Source of the DNA: JAWVFM01 sp963771655
GTDB lineage: Bacteria; Actinomycetota; Thermoleophilia; Solirubrobacterales; 70-9
DNA: 64,000 bases
Assembly (NCBI GenBank): GCA_963771655.1
Contig: CAVYUG010000009.1
Span: 248,001 to 312,000 of the forward strand
Direction: 5' to 3'
A model generated the notes under the pieces. The model was given only the letters and a program-made list of their open reading frames with translations. It did not search any database and was not told where the DNA came from. The position numbers and the translations under genes are program-made. Each line of letters opens with the position of its first letter. The stretch's first letter is position 1. Below, one piece after another: positions 56,915-64,000 of this stretch.

Positions 56915-58112
56915 GCTTCACTCGTTGGGCGCGCAGCGCGAGCTCGAGCTCGAGCCGCGCGTCGGGGCTCTCGAGCGCTTCGCCGTAGAGCTCGCGCAGC
57001 CGGGCGATCCGGTAGCGCGCGGTCTGCGGGTGAACGCCCATCGCAGCCGCCATCGCGGGAGCGTTGCCCCGGTGCTGAACGTACGCGAGGGCCGTCTCGC
57101 TCATCCGGGCCCGCGCCTTGTCGGTGAGCCCGTCGAGCGGCGCAAGCCTGCGCTCGGCAAGGCGGCCAACCGCAACCGGGGCCTCGAGCGGCAGGAGGTC
57201 GACGAGGCGCTCGTCGGCGACGAGCATGCCCGTCTCGCCGACGGCGCCCGACTCCAGGCCCGTCAGCCCGAGCCTCGCGAGACGCCAGGACGCGGCGAGC
57301 GCTGAGCGGTCGCCCGGCGGCCCGAGAGCGGCCGGGAGATCCCCGACCGCCCTCGAGATCTCCGTGAGGCGACCGGGTCCGCCCGGATCGGCGATCACCG
57401 CGATGCCGACTCCGGCAATCGCGGCGACGAGCGCGTCGGCCGAAAGGCGGCTCGCCACGCGCGCGAGGTCGTCGATGGCGCACGCCAGCGCGGCGACGCT
57501 GGCGGGCACGCGCCAGCCGACGGGTGCGGCGGCCGCGCCGAGCTCGGCGTCCGACACCGGCGGCTCGCGCAGGAGCACGGCGACGAGCTCGCGACGCCGG
57601 CGTTGCCGCTCGCCTTCGAGCTCCGACTGGGCTTGCGCATACCCCTCCACCGAGTCCGCGGAGAGCTCGTCGATGTACGCGAAGACGGACTCCGCGAGGA
57701 CGCTCAGCGTCTCCGCCTCGAGACCGGCCTTTCCGGCGGCCGCGCCGAGCCGCCGCCAGGCGACGCGCGCGCCGACCCGGTACGCGGACTGGAGCGCGTC
57801 GAGGGTGCGCCCGGCGCGCAGCTCACCGCGCCCGAGCGCGCGGTAGACGCCTCGCCCGGCCTCGCGGTCGGCGTCGGGGTCGCGCACGAGGGTCACGAAC
57901 TGAGCAAGCGCCTCGCTCACGCCGCGGCGGACCGCGCGCCCGAACGCCCCCTCGAGGGGCCGGGCGTACTCATCCACCTCACGCCCGATCGCCGCGAGGA
58001 TCTCGCGCGTCGCGGGCTCGAGCTCGGGCTCGATCACGTCGGCGACGTCGGCGGGCAGGCGGCGCCATGGCTCGGCGTCGAGGGTGGCCGGAGAAGTTGT
58101 CATGTGCGGCAT
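56886..58112 (-). CDS. PucR/CdaR-type regulator
   Basis: About 408 residues. The C-terminal HTH of the PucR family is clear (LAYVQHRGNAPAMAAAMGVH, PQTARYRIARLRELYG). The long N-terminal part is helical, with a GGDEF-like middle domain in some relatives, and here VIADPGGPGRLTEISRAVGD. Starts possible at TTG 58121, ATG 58112 or ATG 58103. It is divergent from the desaturase and probably controls it through the inverted repeat between them. Confidence 0.88.
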   Translation of the reverse strand: MPHMTTSPATLDAEPWRRLPADVADVIEPELEPATREILAAIGREVDEYARPLEGAFGRAVRRGVSEALAQFVTLVRDPDADREAGRGVYRALGRGELRAGRTLDALQSAYRVGARVAWRRLGAAAGKAGLEAETLSVLAESVFAYIDELSADSVEGYAQAQSELEGERQRRRRELVAVLLREPPVSDAELGAAAAPVGWRVPASVAALACAIDDLARVASRLSADALVAAIAGVGIAVIADPGGPGRLTEISRAVGDLPAALGPPGDRSALAASWRLARLGLTGLESGAVGETGMLVADERLVDLLPLEAPVAVGRLAERRLAPLDGLTDKARARMSETALAYVQHRGNAPAMAAAMGVHPQTARYRIARLRELYGEALESPDARLELELALRAQRVKLRGPAGPSA

Positions 58113-58125
58113 AAGATTCAACTGT

Positions 58126-58158
58126 GAGCAGCGCGTCCACCGCAGTTATTCGCTGCTC
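58126..58158. promoter_or_regulatory. Inverted repeat between pucR-like gene and desaturase
   Basis: GAGCAGCG (58126-58133) and CGCTGCTC (58151-58158) are perfectly complementary across a 17-nt AT-richer spacer. It lies 22 bp upstream of the desaturase start and 14 bp upstream of the pucR start at 58112, where a regulator of the divergent pair would bind. Confidence 0.55.
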
Positions 58159-58180
58159 CCGATAAGCGTACCTTGGGGGC

Positions 58181-59089
58181 ATGACAAGAGCCGAGAAGCT
58201 CATCAACCTTGGCGCCGTGGTCCTCCCCTTCGTTGCCACGATTGCCGCCATCGCCCTGCTGCCCTCCACGCTCGTGACCCCCGCCGACCTGGCGATCGCC
58301 ATGGGCATGTATCTGCTGACCGCGCTCGGGATCACGATCGGCTACCACCGCCTCCTCACTCACCGCTCCTTCGCGACCTCGAAGCGCGTGGAGTACACGT
58401 TCGCCGTGCTCGGCTCGATGGCCGTGCAGGGGCCGGTCATCGGCTGGGTCGCGGACCATCGCAAGCACCACGCCCACACCGATCGCCAGGGCGACCCGCA
58501 CAGCCCGCACGTGGGGCATGGCCGGGGCGCCATGGGGGTGCTACGCGGCCTCTGGCACGCCCATATCGGCTGGCTCCTCACTGAGCAGGGCCGGGCCGAG
58601 CGGAGGCGCTACGCCCCGGACCTCTGCGAGGACCCCGGTATGCGTTGGATCAACCGCCACTTCGTGTCCCTGGTGGTGACGGGACTGGCGCTTCCCGCCA
58701 TGGCCGGCTTCCTCGTCACCGGGACGCTCCTGGGGGCCGCCACCGGCCTCCTCTGGGGCGGCCTGGTCCGGGTCTTCTTCGTCCACCACATCACGTGGAG
58801 CGTCAACTCGGTCTGCCATTTCCTCGGCACCAGACGCTTCGCGATCGACGACGAATCCCGCAACGTCTTCTGGCTCGCGCTGCCGTCGCTTGGCGAGGCC
58901 TGGCACCACAACCATCATGCCTTCCCCCGCTCGGCCGTGCACGGTCTGAGGCGCTGGGAGCTCGACCCGACGGCGCTGGTCATCGCGGCCATGGAGCGCC
59001 TTGGGCTTGCCTGGAACGTGGTGCGTATCACTCCGGAGCGCCAACGCGTGAAGATGACGGCCGCGAACGTCCCTCAACCCGGCGCATAG
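58181..59089 (+). CDS. Fatty acid (acyl-CoA) desaturase
   Basis: 302 residues, integral membrane diiron desaturase. His boxes: GYHRLLTHRSF (HxxxxH), DHRKHHAHTD (HxxHH) and EAWHHNHHAFPRSA (HxxHH). Four hydrophobic segments. It probably introduces a delta-9 double bond into membrane acyl chains and so adjusts fluidity. The PucR-like protein is the obvious candidate regulator. Confidence 0.94.
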   Translation: MTRAEKLINLGAVVLPFVATIAAIALLPSTLVTPADLAIAMGMYLLTALGITIGYHRLLTHRSFATSKRVEYTFAVLGSMAVQGPVIGWVADHRKHHAHTDRQGDPHSPHVGHGRGAMGVLRGLWHAHIGWLLTEQGRAERRRYAPDLCEDPGMRWINRHFVSLVVTGLALPAMAGFLVTGTLLGAATGLLWGGLVRVFFVHHITWSVNSVCHFLGTRRFAIDDESRNVFWLALPSLGEAWHHNHHAFPRSAVHGLRRWELDPTALVIAAMERLGLAWNVVRITPERQRVKMTAANVPQPGA

Positions 59090-59124
59090 CCCCCAGCGAG
59101 GGACGTTCGGCGGGCGGAGGGCGC

Positions 59125-59871
59125 CTAGCGCTCGACCTGCGATCCGCCGACGATCGCGTCCTCGCCCGAGTCGGCGAACCGGACCCATGCCTTGTGGCCG
59201 CCGTCGTAGTCGGGTCCCCAGACCACGAGCGTCGCGTCGCGCCCCCAGACCGTGCAGGTGTCGGCCCCTTCGGGCTCGAGCCCGCGCCAGACCCGGACGA
59301 AGGGGTTGCCCTCCCGCTCGTCGGCGACGGTCGTCGGCTCGCGGTGGCCGGGGTGAAGGCGCGTTGAGGAGTCGAGCTTGAGAACGCGGTCCATGATCGA
59401 CGAGCGGAGGTCGTCGAAGCCCGTCGCCCCCGGCGCCATCGTCCCGCCGACCGTGCCCTTGAAGATGAGGTCGGCCGTCACGCAATCGGTGCCGTCGAAG
59501 AGGAAGGCGAGGTGGCCGGCGTCGTGGCCGGGAGTGTGGATCGCCTCGACCTCGAGCGCGCCGCTCGCGATCCGTTCCCCGTCGCCGAGCGTCTCGTCGA
59601 CGGGATCGGGGATCTCCGCCGCGGTCAGCTCGTGGGCCAGCACCGGCGGCGAGCCGGCTCGCTCGCGCACCTCCGCAAGGCCGGCCACGTGATCGGCGTG
59701 ATGGTGGGTGAGCAGGATGTGGGTGATCGTGATCCCGTCGGCCTCGATCCGCTCGAACAGCGGATCCGCGATCTCGTTGCAGTCGACCAGTACACCGCTG
59801 CCGCCCGGGCCCTCGGCGAACAGGTAGGCGTTCGAGAGCCATTGCGGGTTCTCGGTTCGCTCAACGATCAT
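59125..59871 (-). CDS. Metallo-beta-lactamase-fold hydrolase
   Basis: 248 residues with the HxHxDH motif (LTHHHADHVAGL), GHDAGHLAF and the late HPGHREPTT. The first part is glyoxalase II-like, and the last about 60 residues (ADTCTVWGRDATLVVWGPDY) are an additional tail of unknown role. The substrate could be a thioester. Independent of its neighbours: convergent with the desaturase and divergent from DUF202. Confidence 0.88.
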   Translation of the reverse strand: MIVERTENPQWLSNAYLFAEGPGGSGVLVDCNEIADPLFERIEADGITITHILLTHHHADHVAGLAEVRERAGSPPVLAHELTAAEIPDPVDETLGDGERIASGALEVEAIHTPGHDAGHLAFLFDGTDCVTADLIFKGTVGGTMAPGATGFDDLRSSIMDRVLKLDSSTRLHPGHREPTTVADEREGNPFVRVWRGLEPEGADTCTVWGRDATLVVWGPDYDGGHKAWVRFADSGEDAIVGGSQVER

Positions 59872-59904
59872 CGGCGCCGATCATGGCAGTATCGGGGGCT
59901 CGAC

Positions 59905-60255
59905 GTGAGCACGGCCCCAGCAACACCGCCCCGAGGCCCGGACGCCCCCCTCGCCCGGGACCATCTGGCGAACGAGCGCACCTACCTCGCCTGGCTGCGG
60001 ACGGCGGTCAACGTGATGATCCTGGGGCTGGCGGTGGCGAAGCTGCTGCACAGCGAAGGGGGTCGAGCCGACGTGGCCGGTGGCATCCTCATCGCGGTCG
60101 GCTTCGTCGTCCTCGTCTTCGGAACGCTGCGGACCCGGCGGGTCACCAGCGAGCTTCGTGAGGGGACGTTCGAGGCCGACTACGGCGGGCCGATCCTGAT
60201 CGCCGGGCTGGTGACGCTCGGCGTCGCCGCGGCCGCGGTGCTGCTGTTCGCCTAG
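59905..60255 (+). CDS. DUF202/YidH-like membrane protein
   Basis: 116 residues from GTG 59905. Hallmark LANERTYLAWLRTA followed by three hydrophobic segments (VMILGLAVAKLL, GILIAVGFVVLVFG, ILIAGLVTLGVAAAAVLLF). Function unknown. It overlaps the LysE gene end by 4 bp tail to tail. Confidence 0.88.
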   Translation: MSTAPATPPRGPDAPLARDHLANERTYLAWLRTAVNVMILGLAVAKLLHSEGGRADVAGGILIAVGFVVLVFGTLRTRRVTSELREGTFEADYGGPILIAGLVTLGVAAAAVLLFA

Positions 60256-60875
60256 CGGTCGTGCGCCGCGCCGTACGCGAGCGCGCCGCCGAAGGCGATC
60301 ATCCCGAGGCCGGCGATGCCGTCGGCCGCGCGGATGACTCGCTCGTTCGCGGCCCTTCGCGCCACCGCCGTCGCCGTCGCGAGCGCGCTCACCCAAGTGA
60401 GGCTGCCCGCGGCGACCCCGACGACGAGGAGCACCGCGCCGCCCGCGGACGCGGCGGCGCCCGCGGTGCTGGCCGCCGCGAAGATCGCCGCCCAGGAGAC
60501 GATCGTCGCCGGGTTGGTCGCCGTGCCGGCCAGGGAGGTCAGGAACGCCCGCCGCGGGGTCGCGATCTCGTGCGGCGCCTCGGCGCCGAGTCGCACCCGG
60601 AATGCGCTGTAGAGGGTCCGGGCTCCGAGCACGACCAGCACGGCTGCGCCAGCGAGCCCGAGCGCCACGCGGACCGGCTGCAGCTCGAGGAACGGCGCGG
60701 CGCCGGCGGCGCCGCACGCCGCGTAGAGACCGTCGACGGCGGCGATGCCCGCGCCGATCGCGAGCCCGAGCCTCCAGCCACCGCGCAACGTCGTCCGGAT
60801 GAGCAAGAGCGACATCGGGCCGAGCTGCATCGCAACCACGAAGCCGAGGCCGAAGCCGATCGCGCCGGAGTCCAT
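60252..60875 (-). CDS. LysE/RhtB-family exporter
   Basis: 207 residues with six hydrophobic segments, starting FGLGFVVAMQLGPMSLLLIR (the conserved GPxxLL near the first helix) and AGIAAVDGLYAACGAAGAAP. Exports amino acids or related metabolites by proton exchange. Substrate not predictable. Confidence 0.9.
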   Translation of the reverse strand: MDSGAIGFGLGFVVAMQLGPMSLLLIRTTLRGGWRLGLAIGAGIAAVDGLYAACGAAGAAPFLELQPVRVALGLAGAAVLVVLGARTLYSAFRVRLGAEAPHEIATPRRAFLTSLAGTATNPATIVSWAAIFAAASTAGAAASAGGAVLLVVGVAAGSLTWVSALATATAVARRAANERVIRAADGIAGLGMIAFGGALAYGAAHDR

Positions 60876-60907
60876 TCGAGGAGTGTGCCAGGCGGGTGTG
60901 AGGCCGG

Positions 60908-62701
60908 CTAGGGGCGACCGGCCAGTGGGATGCGGAGACGCGCCGGGTGTGCGCCGTTCGTCTTCACCGTCACCGGGCTTGGAAGCGTGTTGCCGCGATA
61001 GGCCTGATCGCCGCCCGCGACAACGAGCTCGAGCCTGTGGCCCTTACCGAACCGATGAACGATCCCGGGCAGGCTGACCGAGATCGGGTGGTCGGTGCGC
61101 GGGACGCGCACGGGCGAGACGAGCCGGTCGGGGAGGGTGATCGTCCCGTCGGGACCAACGTCGTAGAGCTTGAGGAAGAGCGTCGCCTGCGTCGCGGGGT
61201 CGCCTCCGCCCGCCGCCTGGATCGGGTCGGAGATCGTCACGCGCAGCTTCGGGATGCCGGCAACGTCAAGGTTGCGGCGAAGCGGCGGCGTGGAGAACGA
61301 GGCGAACGCGCCCGGAACGTCGCTCGGCGGCGCGAGCTCGTGGCCGAGCACGATGCCCGCCGCAGAGGTCTCGCTGTAGCTCGTCACGGCGCCGGCCGGG
61401 CTCGTCACGAAGCTCGCCGACCCGCCCTTCGCCAGGCTCCTGCGCGCGACGAGCGCGTTCGATCCCGAGAGGAAGTACTGCCTCCGGCCCCGCAGCGGGT
61501 AGCGCTTCGCGCAGGCGTAGGCGGGCGTGGCGATGCCCGTATAGCGCACCCAGTCGCGGAAGTAGCAGAAGTCGTGAGCGGGCTTGCGGCCCCGATGCTT
61601 CAGGTAGTGGCTGAACCAACGCGCGATGCGACGCCCCTCATACGTCTTGCTCAAGTGGTTCGCGTCGAACTCGCCCGGCTCCGGCCCTAGCGACGAGTGC
61701 CCCCACGACTGCCAGAGCATCCCCACCGGCACGCGCCGGCGGCGGAGCGCCTGGTAGGTCGCCGCCGCCTCGTGGAGGTTGAACAGCGTGTCGTGCTCGC
61801 CCTGGAGGAGGAACGTCGGGATCCGGATCTTCCTCATGTAGGAGGACACCGAGGCGTGCCGCAGGAGGTTGATGGTTTGGACGTCGGGGAAGCCGAGGGC
61901 GGCGTTTTTGACGAACGCCGGGCAAACGCCGGGGTCGAAGTTGGGGCAGGTGCCGACGCGGTTGGGGTCGGTGACGAGGCCGGTGATCCCGTCGACGGTG
62001 CCGAGGCCGAAGAAGAGGAGCGCCCACTCGAACTTGGGGATCCCCGGCACCGAGCTCGAGACGCCGGTGCGCAGGGCGGAGTTGTTCGGAACGAGCGAGT
62101 AGGCGAGATCGTTCCAGGTGATGATCGGGACGATCGTGTCGAGGCGCGGGGTCGAGGCGGCCGCCGCGAACTGGACCTGGCCTCCGTAGGAGCCGCCGAT
62201 CATCCCGACCCGCGGGTCGTGATCGTAGTGACGGCCGTTGACTGCCCTGCGGTCGTGCACCACGTAGTTGACCCGAGCCCCGTCCTTGGAGCGCCCACCT
62301 CCACCCAGGAACCGGATCAGCTGGGCCGCAGCGCGGCCGTCCCAGGCAGGATCATCGAGCTCGATCTTGCAGCCCGACCCACCGAAGCCGAGGCCGGAGT
62401 AGGAGAGCACGACGTAGCCGCGGTGCGCGAACGCGAGCGCCTCGTCCTTCTGGTCGTCCTTCGAGCCGCCGAAGCCGTTGGTGGTGAGAATGGCCGGCGC
62501 CGGGTGGCGGCGCGTGGCCGAGCGCGGGCGGTAGAGGTCACCGACCACGTCGCAGTGCGTTGAGCGGCCGGGCCCGACCCGCGTGTCGAAGTGCAGGGTC
62601 CGAACGGTGACCGGCTGACCGGCGGCCTGTGCTGGCCCGGCGCCCGCCAGCGCGAGGAGCGCCGCGGCGAGCAGCCCGATTGAAACAATCCGGTGCGTCA
62701 T
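60908..62701 (-). CDS. Secreted CocE/NonD-family acyl hydrolase
   Basis: 597 residues from ATG 62701 with a signal peptide (IVSIGLLAAALLALAGAGPA). Alpha/beta hydrolase with the nucleophile in GMIGGSYGGQVQFA, acid in LQGEHDTLF and His in WGHSSLGPEP, plus a C-terminal jelly-roll like X-Pro dipeptidyl-peptidase C-domains (KLRVTISDPIQAAGG onward). Hydrolyses an ester or peptide outside the cell. A longer reading upstream is excluded because the signal peptide sits at this Met. It is divergent from the SCO1 gene, across 115 bp. Confidence 0.9.
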   Translation of the reverse strand: MTHRIVSIGLLAAALLALAGAGPAQAAGQPVTVRTLHFDTRVGPGRSTHCDVVGDLYRPRSATRRHPAPAILTTNGFGGSKDDQKDEALAFAHRGYVVLSYSGLGFGGSGCKIELDDPAWDGRAAAQLIRFLGGGGRSKDGARVNYVVHDRRAVNGRHYDHDPRVGMIGGSYGGQVQFAAAASTPRLDTIVPIITWNDLAYSLVPNNSALRTGVSSSVPGIPKFEWALLFFGLGTVDGITGLVTDPNRVGTCPNFDPGVCPAFVKNAALGFPDVQTINLLRHASVSSYMRKIRIPTFLLQGEHDTLFNLHEAAATYQALRRRRVPVGMLWQSWGHSSLGPEPGEFDANHLSKTYEGRRIARWFSHYLKHRGRKPAHDFCYFRDWVRYTGIATPAYACAKRYPLRGRRQYFLSGSNALVARRSLAKGGSASFVTSPAGAVTSYSETSAAGIVLGHELAPPSDVPGAFASFSTPPLRRNLDVAGIPKLRVTISDPIQAAGGGDPATQATLFLKLYDVGPDGTITLPDRLVSPVRVPRTDHPISVSLPGIVHRFGKGHRLELVVAGGDQAYRGNTLPSPVTVKTNGAHPARLRIPLAGRP

Positions 62702-62816
62702 CCGTACCCCGGACCGGATTATGGTCGTGAGCCCCCGAACGATGCGCCGGTTCGGAGCGGCTCTGGCCGCTCCGTGAAGGCGTCTCTTTACACTCGATTC
62801 AGGGACCACGCGTGTA

Positions 62817-63446
62817 ATGGGCGTATCGATGCGACGCGGATCGGCACTCATAGGCGGGGCGGCAGCCCTCGTCGCGCTCACGCTTGGCGCGTGCGGCGGG
62901 TCGAGCGGCGGCGGTGATCCCGCCAAGCCCGACTTCGCCGGCGGCATCGCGACGCCGCAGATCGCGGCGCCGCCCCTGAAGCTCGACGACTCGGTCGGCC
63001 AGCCGGTCAACATCGACGACTACCGCGGCAAGGCGGTGCTCGTCACCTTCATCTACACGCACTGCCCCGACATCTGTCCACTCATCGTCGGCCACCTGCA
63101 CGCGGCGCTCGGCAAGCTCGGCGCGGACGCCGACAAGTTCCAGATCATCGCCGTCTCGGTCGACCCCAAGGGCGACACGCCCACGACGGTGAGGAAGTTC
63201 CTCGCCGACCACCAGATGACCGGGAAGATGAAGTACCTCATCGGCTCGCGCCCGCAGCTCGAGCGCACCTGGAAGGCGTGGCACATCAGGGCCGCCTCGA
63301 CGCCCACGAAGAACGACCCCGACGCCGTGGAGCACTCGGCGCTGATCTACGGCATCAACGGCTCCGGCAAGATCACGACGATCTACCCGGCGAATTTCAA
63401 GCCGCAGACGATCGTCCACGACGTGCCGCTGCTCGCCTCCGAGTAG
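62817..63446 (+). CDS. SCO1/SenC-family copper-binding lipoprotein
   Basis: 209 residues from ATG 62817 (an ATG at 62829 is equally possible). Lipoprotein signal with lipobox LTLGAC. Thioredoxin fold with the copper ligands CPDIC in IYTHCPDICPLIVGHLH and the distal His in DAVEHSALIY. Delivers copper to or keeps the Cu(A) centre of cytochrome c oxidase reduced, on the outer face. It is followed directly by a TlpA-like gene in the same frame. Confidence 0.93.
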   Translation: MGVSMRRGSALIGGAAALVALTLGACGGSSGGGDPAKPDFAGGIATPQIAAPPLKLDDSVGQPVNIDDYRGKAVLVTFIYTHCPDICPLIVGHLHAALGKLGADADKFQIIAVSVDPKGDTPTTVRKFLADHQMTGKMKYLIGSRPQLERTWKAWHIRAASTPTKNDPDAVEHSALIYGINGSGKITTIYPANFKPQTIVHDVPLLASE

Positions 63447-63587
63447 CCCATCGGCCGTCGAGGTGTCATAGCCGCGGTCGCCGTCCTCGCGGTTGGCGGG
63501 GCGGTTGCCGTCGAGCTCCTGAGCGGCAGCGCCAGCGGGGGCCGTGCGGCTCCCACGCTCCCGCGCACGACTCTCGTCGGCAAGCCG

Positions 63588-63944
63588 GTGACCCTCGCGG
63601 AGTTGCGCGGTCATCCGGCCGCGGTCAACTTCTTCGCGAGCTGGTGCGAGCCGTGCAAGAAGGAGGCCCCCAGCCTCGAGGCGCTCTCACGGAGCCTGCC
63701 GAATGGGACGCATCTCGTCGGCGTGGCCTGGAACGACGGCCGCTCCGCGGCGCGCGGGTTCGTCCACCGCTACGGGTGGCGCTTCCCGACGCTGTTCGAC
63801 ACGAACGGCTCGGCCGGCGACCGCTACGGGATCCAGGGCCTCCCAACCACCTTCATCGTCGGCTCCGACGGCCGCATCGAGGACGTGCTTCGCGGGCCGC
63901 AGGACGCCGGAACGGTCCGCCGCGAGCTCGCGCAGGCCGGCTAG
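63588..63944 (+). CDS. TlpA-like membrane-anchored thioredoxin, start probably near 63450
   Basis: From GTG 63588: 118 residues with the active site FASWCEPCKKEAPSLEAL (WCxxC) and GLPTTFIVGSDGRIE (cis-Pro). The frame is open back to the SCO1 TAG (63444-63446) and encodes a basic start and TM anchor (RRGVIAAVAVLAVGGAVAVE), clearly part of the protein, but without ATG, GTG or TTG. The first suitable codon is ATC 63450, three bases after the stop. Reduces disulfides during cytochrome or copper-centre assembly. Confidence 0.85.
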   Translation: MTLAELRGHPAAVNFFASWCEPCKKEAPSLEALSRSLPNGTHLVGVAWNDGRSAARGFVHRYGWRFPTLFDTNGSAGDRYGIQGLPTTFIVGSDGRIEDVLRGPQDAGTVRRELAQAG

Positions 63945-64000
63945 CCGAGCTCAGGCCGCTGCGGCCCCGGCGCTATCGACGCCGGCCGGCCGAACGCCGC

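Noticed and set aside
63945..64000. A possible further gene at the right edge.
   Set aside because: Only 56 bp of GC-rich sequence remain after the TlpA-like stop, with no supportable frame.

Overview
The window is a high-GC (by eye about 70%) bacterial chromosome segment with many GTG and TTG starts and tightly packed genes. It carries the order tilS-hpt-ftsH-folP-folB-folK-coaX-lysS-clpC, which is typical of Actinomycetota. A deep-branching lineage such as Thermoleophilia (Solirubrobacterales-like) fits the protein flavour (SnoaL-like paralogues ending in AAGLRE/AAGLSE, class III cyclases fused to ATPase/TPR modules, DUF2203, DUF202). That placement is inference from gene content only.

Layout. 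1-16.4 kb is a mostly minus-strand housekeeping block: tilS, hpt, ftsH, folP, folB, folK, coaX, dus, greA, lysS, an FHA protein and clpC. It is interrupted by a TetR/NTF2-like divergon with a clear palindromic operator and by a GST-like gene with a scrambled 3' end. 16.4-21.1 kb holds a HTH-class III cyclase fusion, an SCP2-like protein, and an apparent lipid operon of two coiled-coil proteins, an SDR and an acyltransferase. 21.4-25.3 kb holds a large secreted cell-wall protein (transglycosylase core, collagen-like Gly-Pro-Thr tract, M23-like parts) followed in frame by a conserved-looking gene with no ordinary start codon. 25.3-31.5 kb is fatty-acid/acyl metabolism: HAD phosphatase, sirtuin, fused 3-hydroxyacyl-CoA dehydrogenase/enoyl-CoA hydratase, PadR/SRPBCC pair and an acyl-CoA dehydrogenase behind a perfect 18-bp FadR-like palindrome.

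31.6-35.4 kb is the accessory part. A run of small genes (anchored repeat protein, acidic protein, cupin, GNAT) leads to a Bcp-type peroxiredoxin gene split by about 1.43 kb of foreign-looking DNA. That insert carries a frameshifted SnoaL gene, remnants of other SnoaL C-termini, a 57-residue membrane ORF and a small secreted protein. An 18-bp direct repeat (16/18 identical) flanks the insert, and recombination between the copies would restore an intact 153-residue peroxiredoxin.

35.4-47 kb holds a Ca2+/H+ antiporter, a lipoprotein, a 1180-residue zinc-ribbon/cyclase/ATPase/TPR signalling protein, a ferritin-like protein, an alpha/beta hydrolase with DUF2203, threonine dehydratase coupled to an M32 carboxypeptidase, and a MerR regulator. 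47-52 kb has a DUF2127 membrane protein and a two-gene sugar/glycolipid unit (DegT aminotransferase plus an epimerase-glycosyltransferase-membrane fusion). 52-57 kb is a moxR-DUF58-transglutaminase-sixA operon. 57-64 kb has a PucR regulator facing a fatty acid desaturase, an MBL hydrolase, DUF202, LysE, a secreted CocE-like hydrolase, and a SCO1/TlpA pair.

A theme across the window is co-directional genes that follow a TAG stop and whose protein-like sequence extends upstream of any ATG/GTG/TTG (folP, 24.5 kb, 32.1 kb, the GNAT, TlpA). These are candidate near-cognate starts. I recognise no rRNA, tRNA, CRISPR array, insertion sequence, phage or classical defence genes.
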